Assembly: GCA_039714215.1 (NCBI GenBank)
Contig: JBDLJU010000053.1
Span: 1 to 15,236 of the forward strand
Direction: 5' to 3'
Length of the DNA: 15,236 nt
Source: UBA11579 sp039714215
GTDB taxonomy: Bacteria; Chloroflexota; Anaerolineae; Anaerolineales; UBA11579
Below, one piece after another: positions 1 to 6,826 of this stretch (positions are counted from its first letter, which is position 1; each line of letters opens with the position of its first letter). The notes below the pieces were generated by a model. It was not told the origin of the DNA. It searched no databases and was given only the letters and a program-made list of their open reading frames with translations. The position numbers were made by a program, and so were the translations under genes.

Positions 1-2136
1 GGGAGTCAGCGGCGGTTCCCCAATACCTTTGGCCCCATAAGGACCCGTCGGTTCAGGCACTTCAATAATTATTGGCTCAATTTCAGGAACATCTTGAGCT
101 AATGGGGTTAAATAAGTTGATAAAGATTTGTTTAGCAATTTACCCTGATGCTGGTGCAATTCTTCAAGTAGTGCATACCCTAAGCCCTGCACCACTCCCC
201 CTTCAATTTGACCTTCAACAGCCTGCCTATTTATTGCTTTTCCAACATCATGAGCAGCCCAAATTTTCTCAACGGTCAGCTTGCCAGTTTTTGTATCCAC
301 CAAAACCTGAGCAATATGGGCGGCATATGCAAAGATAGAGTGTGGGTGAGGTATATTAAATTCATCTTCATCCACATCCGGATGCCACAGCTGGGAAAAT
401 CCTTCCGCTCGCAGCGGAATATTCATCCACCAGGCCTGCTTCGCCAGCTTCGACAGCTCAAGGAAACGCTCGGAATTTCCTTCAACCCAAACCTTCTTGT
501 CCGCGAGGATTAATTCTTCGGGGGGCGCTTCCAGCACATTGGCTGCAAACGCTAACAGGTTTTGTTTAATTTCACCGGCTGCCTGGATAATCGCTTTGCC
601 TGTCCGGTAGGTGCCTGAGGAAGCAGAGGTTGGCCCAGCGGCAGGAACCAAATGTGTGTCAATGGAATTAACAATCACATCTTCAGGGTCTACCCCCAGC
701 TCGTTGGCGACGATAATTTTTTGGGCAGTGAAAGCGCCCTGGCCCATATCCGTGACACCAATTGAAAGCAGAATTGACCCATCAGGCGTCATTTCCACAA
801 CTGCAGCGCTGTGATCTGAAATCCCTCGCCCCATGCCCATGCCATGCCAGATTGTAGCTGCACCCAAACCACGGAAGACACCTGGTTCGGGTTCTCTTTC
901 CAACCAATTTTGCCGGTTATCCCAACCGGATGCTTCAGCTGCCCGATGAATTGTTTCCTTAAAGCCAATTTTCGAAGGAATAGAGGTACCGGAAGGCATC
1001 ACCGTACCCTTCTCCATCCCATTTTTAAGCCTGAAGGCTAATGGGTCAATCCCCAGTTCTTCAGCCAACAGGTCAATGTTTTGCTCGTATGCAAAAGCGA
1101 CTTCAGGCCCCCCAAACCCCCGCATCCCTCCGCCAATAAGATTATTTGTTGCCACTGCGTAAGAATCTATTTGTGCATTGGGGATTTTATAAGGGCCGCT
1201 GACCAGCTCAGCGGCACAATTAATCACGGCTGGAAAAATATTTGAATACGGCCCAGAATCCCCAATGATTTTCGCACGGATTGCCAGCAGAGTTCCGTCA
1301 GCTTTGGCGGCTGTTTCCAGCTCAACGCTAATCCCTGCCCGCTTGATATGCGTAAATAAAGATTCCTGACGAGTCCGGATAAATTTTACCGGGCGCTTTG
1401 CCTTCATCGCCAGTACTGCTGTTTGAATCTGGACGTGCATTTCCTCTTTTCCCCCAAAGCCCCCTCCCACATACGGATAAATCACCCTTACCTGATTGAT
1501 TGGCAGACCTAATGCGGCAGCTACTTGATTCCGATCTCCATGAGGGTCCTGACCTGAAATATACATCACTAAAGTGCTGCCATCCCACGATGCAACCACA
1601 CCTTCGGTTTCTAAAAAGAGATGGTCCATACATTGGGTCTGGTATTTTCTTTTTACAGTTACATCAGCTTTTGAAAACCCCTGGTCTACATCACCAAAAG
1701 AGAAAGAGGATTGTGAAAGCAGGTTGCTTTCAAGGTCTTTCCTTGCCAAGATTTTATTGGATTCCACCGCCTGGACCGGGTCAAAAATTCCTGGCAGGGG
1801 GTCGTATTCAACCTCGATCGATTTTAATGCCTGGTTTGCGATATCTTCCGTTTCAGCTGCCACCAGAGCAACAATATCTCCGATATAACAAACTTCGTCT
1901 ATCGCAAAGATCTGCTGATCTTGTACCAGGATGCCGTAATGGGTTTTATCAGGAAGGTCATGATGTGTAACTATCGCAATTACCCCCGGGATAGTTTCTG
2001 CCGCGGAAACATCCAACTTTTTTATTTTCGCTCGCGGATGTTGCGGGTAAAGCGCTTTTGCTACAAGCATTCCAGGAAGAACAATATCTGAGGTGTACTC
2101 ACACCTTCCGGTTGCTTTTTGTTTCAATCCTTCCAT
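1..2136 (-). CDS. Xanthine dehydrogenase family protein, molybdopterin-binding subunit (C-terminus cut by window edge)
   Basis: The minus strand is open from the ATG at 2136 to base 1, 712 codons with no stop; the usual family length is about 750-780, so roughly 50 residues lie outside the window. Large subunit of a molybdenum hydroxylase that inserts water-derived oxygen into heterocycles or aldehydes. Visible family motifs are GGGFGGKE (residues 224-231), MRGFGGPE (338-345), the cofactor-binding GVTDMGQGAF (460-469) and GAKGIGEPP (701-709), whose E707 corresponds to the catalytic glutamate. An in-frame TAA lies four codons upstream of the ATG and AAGGA (2143-2147) sits 6 nt before it, so the start is well supported. 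FAD and [2Fe-2S] subunits are not in the window and may follow to the left. The substrate cannot be read from sequence; placement in a cassette with a deaminase and a methyltransferase favours an N-heterocycle. By remembered alignment, the position of bovine XDH Glu802 appears to be Ser, arguing against a plain xanthine dehydrogenase. Confidence 0.93.
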   Translation of the reverse strand, partial: MEGLKQKATGRCEYTSDIVLPGMLVAKALYPQHPRAKIKKLDVSAAETIPGVIAIVTHHDLPDKTHYGILVQDQQIFAIDEVCYIGDIVALVAAETEDIANQALKSIEVEYDPLPGIFDPVQAVESNKILARKDLESNLLSQSSFSFGDVDQGFSKADVTVKRKYQTQCMDHLFLETEGVVASWDGSTLVMYISGQDPHGDRNQVAAALGLPINQVRVIYPYVGGGFGGKEEMHVQIQTAVLAMKAKRPVKFIRTRQESLFTHIKRAGISVELETAAKADGTLLAIRAKIIGDSGPYSNIFPAVINCAAELVSGPYKIPNAQIDSYAVATNNLIGGGMRGFGGPEVAFAYEQNIDLLAEELGIDPLAFRLKNGMEKGTVMPSGTSIPSKIGFKETIHRAAEASGWDNRQNWLEREPEPGVFRGLGAATIWHGMGMGRGISDHSAAVVEMTPDGSILLSIGVTDMGQGAFTAQKIIVANELGVDPEDVIVNSIDTHLVPAAGPTSASSGTYRTGKAIIQAAGEIKQNLLAFAANVLEAPPEELILADKKVWVEGNSERFLELSKLAKQAWWMNIPLRAEGFSQLWHPDVDEDEFNIPHPHSIFAYAAHIAQVLVDTKTGKLTVEKIWAAHDVGKAINRQAVEGQIEGGVVQGLGYALLEELHQHQGKLLNKSLSTYLTPLAQDVPEIEPIIIEVPEPTGPYGAKGIGEPPLTP

Positions 2137-2173
2137 TAGCTGTCCTTACTTTTACCGAAGTAAATTTATTACA

Positions 2174-2209
2174 AATGGGCAGCTATCAGAATTCTGACAG
2201 CTGCCCATT
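2174..2209 (-). repeat. 36-nt palindrome (hairpin) between the methyltransferase and molybdenum-subunit genes
   Basis: Two 18-nt arms meet at a central GAATTC and differ at a single pair (2185/2198). In the minus-strand RNA that pair is a G-U wobble, so the stem is continuous; in plus-strand RNA it would be an A-C mismatch. This fits a structure acting in the cassette transcript. The following minus-strand sequence is AT-rich but lacks a solid U-run. It could be a leaky terminator, an RNA-stability element or an mRNA processing site that sets a different dose for the last gene. Confidence 0.8.
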
Positions 2210-2214
2210 ATCTT

Positions 2215-3603
2215 CTAATATCGGAACGGAACGCCCCAGTCCTTCAATTCAGCTTTGACCTCTTCGAACTTGCTCAGCCATTCTTCTTTTACCTTGAGCT
2301 TGTCGATATCGTACAGGTCTTGCAGGCGTTTGCCTTTGGGTGGATTACCCAGTGTGGGTTCGTATTTTTCCAAACATTTTACGGTAATCTCATTCGCCTG
2401 TTTTCTGGTCATTCCGGTGACTGCCCGGCTGGTTTCACCCAACATGCGGAGTTCAATCCCAGAGATCATATCAACGTCATCGCCGCCGGTGATCCCGCTG
2501 GGGCCTGGCCCGGTGTGCTGCCCGCTGCTGACTGCGACAATCGCGTTCGCAGCTGCCTCCCACAAGACCTCGTATGTGCCCGCACGTGCGTCCAAAAATA
2601 CATTCTGCCCGATCGGGAAACGGGTATTCCTGGAAAAGGCCTGTCCAACAATGCTCTCAATCCACAAAGTCGTCCGGTGGGTTGTGGCGCCGTTCTTGAG
2701 GCTCATATGCACCGGGTGATTGACCACGATGGTTGAGCTGTGACTGATCGCTCCTAACAGGGTCTCTGCCGCACCGCAGATCGCTGCTCCTTCTGGGCCG
2801 CCAGCCCACCCGCCAACCATCGGCGCTAACAGGGTGGCAACATTGACGCCATTCTCCACAGCAGCAACAGCTCTGATCAAACGATCGTAATCAGACTTCA
2901 ACTCTGTCAGCAAAGCGGCATACATGAAGTCCCCTTTACGCAGGCCGCGTTCTTCATTGATAATTGCCACAGCCGGCGGTGCAGAAGCTGCACATCCTGG
3001 GGCAACGAACATGGGCATCCCGGGACGTCCCGATCGCCGAATAGCTTCGCGGATCCAGCCAACTTCCTGGATCGCCCCATGCACCTCATTCGGAGAGAAG
3101 GGGCGAATTTCACGTCCCTCGATCCAGGCGGGGTTGCCATTCGCAATCAAATCGTTGGTGGGTTCAAGGGCAAAGTTCATCATGTGTTTCACATAAATCT
3201 CTCCCTCGGTCATACTGGAACCCGCCGCTCCGCCAATTACCAGGGGGCGCACATCGCTCTCAGGTTTTCGGGGATACATGGTGACCTGATCTTTGCCATA
3301 TCCAAAGGTTAACGGGGTATGGTAGTTGTCCAAATAGCGCCAAATCTCAGCTTCAGTGAACTTGACCACCTTTTGAGTGTCCAAGACCCACAAGCCTTTT
3401 TCAACAGCATATTCCATCCCTGCCGCAAAAAGCCGGTCCGCCATACCATCATCATCTGGAATTGGATTGGCAGGGTCATACTTAATATCGTATTTCTCAG
3501 CTAATTCTTTCATCCGCGGAAAAATCGATTTGTCGAATTCTTCTTCTCGAACTCGCGGACCTTGATTGACTCTTTCCATCATCTCAAAATGTAAACCAGG
3601 CAT
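2215..3603 (-). CDS. MtmB-family (monomethylamine:corrinoid-type) methyltransferase lacking pyrrolysine
   Basis: 462 residues, close to the about 458 of archaeal MtmB. Expected to transfer a methyl group from an N-methylated substrate to the cob(I)alamin of the corrinoid protein encoded just upstream. Recognised from recall of Methanosarcina MtmB: shared blocks include KFTEAEIW (81-88), GGAAGSSMTEGEIYVKH (124-140), GRPGM (192-196), GGWAGGPE (264-271), HPVHM (296-300), GIELRMLGETSRAVTGM (382-398) and a closing LYDID near 430. After GRPGM the archaeal enzyme has Gly-Val-Pyl; here it is Pro197-Met198-Phe199, with Phe199 a TTC codon at 3007-3009, so without gaps Pyl aligns to Phe (with a one-residue gap, to Val200). 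No in-frame amber interrupts the gene; it ends at its own TAG (2215-2217). The start is set by AAGGAAGGAT (3607-3616), 23 nt after the corrinoid gene. The substrate is unlikely to be monomethylamine itself, because Pyl is considered essential for that chemistry. The family call is firm, the substrate unknown. Confidence 0.88.
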   Translation of the reverse strand: MPGLHFEMMERVNQGPRVREEEFDKSIFPRMKELAEKYDIKYDPANPIPDDDGMADRLFAAGMEYAVEKGLWVLDTQKVVKFTEAEIWRYLDNYHTPLTFGYGKDQVTMYPRKPESDVRPLVIGGAAGSSMTEGEIYVKHMMNFALEPTNDLIANGNPAWIEGREIRPFSPNEVHGAIQEVGWIREAIRRSGRPGMPMFVAPGCAASAPPAVAIINEERGLRKGDFMYAALLTELKSDYDRLIRAVAAVENGVNVATLLAPMVGGWAGGPEGAAICGAAETLLGAISHSSTIVVNHPVHMSLKNGATTHRTTLWIESIVGQAFSRNTRFPIGQNVFLDARAGTYEVLWEAAANAIVAVSSGQHTGPGPSGITGGDDVDMISGIELRMLGETSRAVTGMTRKQANEITVKCLEKYEPTLGNPPKGKRLQDLYDIDKLKVKEEWLSKFEEVKAELKDWGVPFRY

Positions 3604-3626
3604 ATCATCCTTCCTTAGCTAATCCG

Positions 3627-4271
3627 TTATTTGCCAACCAGCTGGTTGCACAGCTCAACGGCGCTGTACGCCGTTTCCCCATAACCATCGGCCCCGATCT
3701 CATCCGCGTAATCCTGACTGGTCGGGCCGCCGCCGATGATCACCTTGTATTGATCACGCACGCCGTCATCAATCAGCATCTGGATGATATCTCGCATCAT
3801 CGGCAGGCTGGTGGTCAACAATCCTGATAAGCCAATGATCTCAACTTCTTGATCAATCGCCTTGTCAATGAAATCGGTCGATGCGATATCCCGGCCGACA
3901 TCAATCACTTCAAAGCCATTCACCTTCAGCAAGGCAATCACGATATTCTTGCCAATATCATGGATATCACCCTGGACCGTCCCAATCAAGATTTTCCCTT
4001 TATGTTCTCCCTCATCGCCTTCAAAGTGCGGTTCGAGGATCTCCATCGCGGCTTCCATTGCATCGGCGCTGGCGACCATTTCGGGCAAAAACATTTCGTT
4101 ACGCCCAAACCGCTCGCCTACTTCTTTGATTCCAGGGGACATCCCCTGCTGAATCGCATCGAGAGGGGAAATCCCCGCCTCCAGGCTCTTCTTTGCCGCA
4201 TCGACAGCTGCGCTGGAATTGCCTTCCAGGACGCTGTCATAAAAAGCTTTAAATATTTCTTTTTTACTCAT
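3627..4271 (-). CDS. Corrinoid (cobalamin-binding) methyl-carrier protein, MtmC/MtbC type
   Basis: 214 residues, the usual length of small methyltransferase corrinoid proteins. Residues 1-85 form the helical cap domain. Residues 92-214 form the Rossmann-like B12 domain with GDIHDIG (101-107), where His104 is the expected lower axial cobalt ligand, SGLLTTSLPMM (149-159) for the nucleotide tail, and IGGGP (179-183). It accepts the methyl group from a dedicated methyltransferase and presents it to a second one that passes it to a pterin or thiol; that second enzyme and the reductive activator (RamA-like) are absent from the window. The gene lies 52 nt after the amidohydrolase gene and 23 nt before the MtmB-like gene, so the two are surely partners. 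AAAGGAG (4279-4285) precedes the start by 7 nt. Confidence 0.95.
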   Translation of the reverse strand: MSKKEIFKAFYDSVLEGNSSAAVDAAKKSLEAGISPLDAIQQGMSPGIKEVGERFGRNEMFLPEMVASADAMEAAMEILEPHFEGDEGEHKGKILIGTVQGDIHDIGKNIVIALLKVNGFEVIDVGRDIASTDFIDKAIDQEVEIIGLSGLLTTSLPMMRDIIQMLIDDGVRDQYKVIIGGGPTSQDYADEIGADGYGETAYSAVELCNQLVGK

Positions 4272-4323
4272 TGTGTTTCTCCTTTCGTTGAATAGTATGA
4301 AAAATCATTTGTTTTCCAGTTTT

Positions 4324-5568
4324 TCAAGCAAAAGGTAGAGCGGGTGAAACGATTAATTTACGCTCGCTTTGCACCAAAACTTCCCCTTCCCGGATGACAA
4401 ATAAACGCTCCGGCTGTCTGCCTATCGCATCAGCAGCCGAATTTGCCTCAAATAACACAAGATTGGCGTTTGCACCTTCATATACGCCGTAACCTTCAAG
4501 ATTGAGCGCTTTTGCAGCACGGTATCTGGGCATCTCAAAAGCAGCCTGAATCTCGGAGGGTGAGCTCAGATGAGCAACATGGGCAACAAAATTAGCGACT
4601 GCCAACCCGTCCATGCTGCCAAATGGGTAAAACATGTTTTGCAGGTCGTCCTGACCGCAGGTAACATTCACCCCGGCCTCCAACAAATCTTTCACTCTCG
4701 GAATCCCTCTGCGCATCGGATTCCCATCGCCGCGGCCCTGGAGAACCAGATTGACCGGGGTATTTGTACAGATATTGATCTCTGCTTCCACTATTTTTGG
4801 GAGGATCCGTTGAAACAATTTCTCATCCCAGGCTGCCATCGCGCAGCAATGACCTGCGGTGACCCTGCCCTGGTAGCCTGTTTCAATTGTTTTTTCAGCG
4901 AGCAGTTCCAGGGTGTGCCAATAGGGATCATCTGTTTCATCCACATGCATATCAATTCCAGCATCATTCGCCATGGCGATCTCAAAAGCGATCTCAATCT
5001 GGCGGGCAGCTTTGTCCATATCTTTTTCACGGTGCGGGACACCGCCAACCAGGTCGGCTCCCTGCTCCATCGCCTTCCAGACCAGATCAACCGACTCTGG
5101 ATTGTCTGCCAGGCCAAATTGCGGAAAGGCGACAAGTTCGATATCGATGACACCCTTAAATTTATCTCGCACTGCGCTGATTGATTCAAATAATCCTAAT
5201 TTGGCAACTTCATCAACATCAATGTGGTTCCGCAGCCACAGCGCCCCGTGGAGGATTGCTTCACGCAGCGCGATCGTGGAGCGTCTCATAATATCGTCTG
5301 AAGTTAATTGATCTTTGATTTCTTCTGCAATCTTTATTGCTTCCCCCAATGTCCCGCTGTGATTGACATACTCAGGCATTACCGCATTTTCGAGATGGAA
5401 ATGCGGTTCAACAAAAGCCGGGGAAACCATCGCGCCATTCGCCTGAATGGCACGGTTTCCAGGAGCTATTTCAGCCTCAGAGACTTTTACAATTTTTCCA
5501 TCTTTAATCCCAATATTTATCGGTTTGAGCGTGTTGTCATCTAAAGCATGATGAATTGTGAGATCCAT
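4324..5568 (-). CDS. Cytosine deaminase-like amidohydrolase
   Basis: 414 residues, matching the CodA-type branch of the metal-dependent amidohydrolase superfamily, cytosolic. Hydrolyses an exocyclic amine or ring amidine. Metal and catalytic residues are all visible: His56 and His58 (HFHLE), His208 and Glu211 (HVDETDD), His240 (AGHCCAM), and Asp307 with Asp308 (GQDD). VAFPQ ending in Gln150 matches the CodA segment whose Gln contacts the pyrimidine edge. CodA has GHDD where this protein has GQDD, so the pocket differs. The CodA-like family also includes creatinine deaminase, isoguanine deaminase and s-triazine amidohydrolases, so plain cytosine is not assured. GGAAGGA (5577-5583) lies 8 nt before the ATG; the regulator gene ends 21 nt upstream and the corrinoid gene follows. 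In this context the substrate or product may carry an N-methyl group. Confidence 0.9.
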   Translation of the reverse strand: MDLTIHHALDDNTLKPINIGIKDGKIVKVSEAEIAPGNRAIQANGAMVSPAFVEPHFHLENAVMPEYVNHSGTLGEAIKIAEEIKDQLTSDDIMRRSTIALREAILHGALWLRNHIDVDEVAKLGLFESISAVRDKFKGVIDIELVAFPQFGLADNPESVDLVWKAMEQGADLVGGVPHREKDMDKAARQIEIAFEIAMANDAGIDMHVDETDDPYWHTLELLAEKTIETGYQGRVTAGHCCAMAAWDEKLFQRILPKIVEAEINICTNTPVNLVLQGRGDGNPMRRGIPRVKDLLEAGVNVTCGQDDLQNMFYPFGSMDGLAVANFVAHVAHLSSPSEIQAAFEMPRYRAAKALNLEGYGVYEGANANLVLFEANSAADAIGRQPERLFVIREGEVLVQSERKLIVSPALPFA

Positions 5569-5589
5569 GATTAATATCCTTCCACGTAA

Positions 5590-6345
5590 TTAGTTTGGCT
5601 TCACTCTTCTGGTCACATAAAAATAAAAATGTTCTGTAACCAGATACAGATAGCCAAATCCGAGTACATCTCCAACCGCATCAAAATATTTCTCCTGCAA
5701 ATGAAGAATTGGTTGGTCTATTTTTACATTCAATTTTTTTGCGACTTTTTCGTTGGCACAGGTCCCAAATATTTTGGTATGTGAATAAGACAAAGGTGGT
5801 TTTCTGTTTTCAATTAAATAGGTAAGCATCGAACCTTGAAAATCAGCCATATCTTCTGAAGCAAAATTATCTGCGATCAAATAATCCTCTAAATACATAC
5901 AGCGGATATCGTCGATCGATTCAACAACCTGGATGCGGTTAAATTTGGTGTGTTCCTCAAGTTTGAGTTCGTTCTGAATTTCAGGATACTCTTGCTCTAA
6001 ATCCACCTTGCGTTCTACGACCTGATGGTTTTTATTGGCCTGTTCAGCAACAAATCTAAAGGGCTCCAGGCGTTCTAACCCCCCCAAGAAGCCATGTCCC
6101 TGCGGGGCGCTCACAAAGGTGCCCCTGCCCTGCTGGCGAGATACCATCCCATGGGTTTCTAAGTGCCCTAAAGCTTCACGTAAGGTTGATCTTGAGATCC
6201 CCAACAATTCGGCCAGCTCACCTTCAGGTGGAAGCTGGCTGCCAAGGGGCAGCTCCCCCGAGTCCATCATTTTTGTGATCGCGCTGATCGCCTGGATATA
6301 AAGCGGACGTTTATCTCTCGAACCAATCGAGTTTACACTTTTCAT
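5590..6345 (-). CDS. GntR-family transcriptional regulator, HutC subfamily (wHTH + UTRA)
   Basis: 251 residues, typical for HutC-type regulators. Residues 13-79 form the winged helix, including LPPEGELAELLGISRSTLREAL (recognition helix around 50-60) and the wing QGRGTFV (72-78). Residues about 100-245 form the UTRA effector-binding domain. First gene of the minus-strand cassette, so its effector is probably the substrate or an intermediate of the pathway it heads. GGAGAG (6349-6354) lies just upstream of the ATG. The two palindromes at 6383-6396 and 6427-6440 over its own promoter are the obvious operators, and the position over -35 and start site suggests repression relieved by ligand. Confidence 0.93.
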   Translation of the reverse strand: MKSVNSIGSRDKRPLYIQAISAITKMMDSGELPLGSQLPPEGELAELLGISRSTLREALGHLETHGMVSRQQGRGTFVSAPQGHGFLGGLERLEPFRFVAEQANKNHQVVERKVDLEQEYPEIQNELKLEEHTKFNRIQVVESIDDIRCMYLEDYLIADNFASEDMADFQGSMLTYLIENRKPPLSYSHTKIFGTCANEKVAKKLNVKIDQPILHLQEKYFDAVGDVLGFGYLYLVTEHFYFYVTRRVKPN

Positions 6346-6382
6346 CTACTCTCCATAAGCTGGATTATTCCCTGGTGCAAAG

Positions 6383-6396
6383 GTCAGACGTTTGAC
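6383..6396. promoter_or_regulatory. Operator copy proximal to the GntR gene (imperfect palindrome)
   Basis: GTCAGACGTTTGAC differs by one base from the perfect palindrome at 6427-6440. The 20-nt blocks 6378-6397 and 6426-6445 are inverted copies of each other with a single mismatch. It falls at the predicted transcription start of the minus-strand promoter. The GT...AC ends fit the general form of GntR/HutC operators; binding is inferred. Confidence 0.7.
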
Positions 6397-6402
6397 ATTT
6401 AC

Positions 6403-6431
6403 AGGATACAGCTTAAACGGAGATTTGTCAA
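6403..6431 (-). promoter_or_regulatory. Sigma70-type promoter of the minus-strand cassette
   Basis: On the minus strand TTGACA (6431-6426, exact consensus) is followed after exactly 17 nt by TATCCT (6408-6403, four of six matches to TATAAT). The start point would be near 6396, leaving a leader of about 50 nt before the GntR gene. The -35 box is embedded in the distal operator palindrome. Confidence 0.75.
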
Positions 6432-6440
6432 ACGTTTGAC
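6427..6440. promoter_or_regulatory. Operator copy distal to the GntR gene (perfect 14-bp palindrome)
   Basis: GTCAAACGTTTGAC is perfectly self-complementary. It overlaps the -35 box. Its centre is 44 bp from the centre of the proximal copy, about four helical turns, so dimers bound at both would lie on roughly the same DNA face. Confidence 0.75.
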
Positions 6441-6445
6441 CTTTG

Positions 6446-6826
6446 TCCGCTCCCTTTTCGAAGCTCACCCCCATAATTTTCGGTGCTGCTCCCAGAGCAG
6501 ATTGCACGTCCAGATACACCGATCAGATTTAATTCAGCAGCTTCTCCCCCAATCCATCAGTGACCTGGGCCCGCACTCCCCTCTGCAGCCCCCTCCTCTC
6601 TGGCTGATCAGCTGACCAGCTTTCCTCTGCCCCCCAGCCTGCCCCCGCAAAAAAGATGGTTCATACTGTGAGCAAAGCAATATCCAGATAGTCAAACACA
6701 TCAAAAATCCAAATCAAGTTAATTTTGGTTCCCCAGGAGCTGCTTTATGTGGTTTAATTAGGATAATCTTTATCGTAAACCTACAAATTAACCTATTAAT
6801 AATTAAATTAAGTGAGGAGAGTTTCC
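6446..6826. other. Non-coding interval between the minus-strand cassette and the lipoprotein gene
   Basis: About 380 bases with no supported gene. It holds a small hairpin (CTGCTC 6486-6491 / GAGCAG 6495-6500), a C-rich stretch around 6560-6650 with the palindrome GCTGATCAGC at 6603-6612, and an AT-rich segment from about 6745 to 6812. The lipoprotein promoter should lie in the AT-rich part, where GATAAT (6762-6767) is a possible -10 box, but no convincing -35 partner was found. Confidence 0.5.

Noticed and set aside
1328..1633. Minus-strand ORF of about 100 codons and several plus-strand ORFs between 72 and 2258
   Set aside because: They lie in other frames of the continuous molybdenum-subunit gene, lack family features, and read as shadows.
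2215..2217. TAG stop of the MtmB-like gene as a possible pyrrolysine codon with read-through
   Set aside because: The protein up to this codon already has full MtmB length and the Pyl position is a Phe codon far upstream. Read-through would add only about 20 residues encoded by the hairpin region.
2215..3603. Annotation as trimethylamine methyltransferase (MttB)
   Set aside because: The sequence blocks (GRPGM, GGWAGGPE, GIELRMLGE...TAGV-like end) follow MtmB rather than MttB in my recall; the two families are not readily alignable.
3849..4295. Plus-strand ORF opposite the corrinoid gene
   Set aside because: It is antisense to a gene with clear B12-binding motifs and has no recognisable domain or proper ribosome binding site.
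6603..6612. GCTGATCAGC palindrome as an operator
   Set aside because: Short, single, far from any clear promoter, and easily due to chance in this C-rich interval.
6812..6826. GTG start for the lipoprotein
   Set aside because: It overlaps the GAGGAGA ribosome binding site of the ATG at 6827, and the signal peptide is normal from that ATG.
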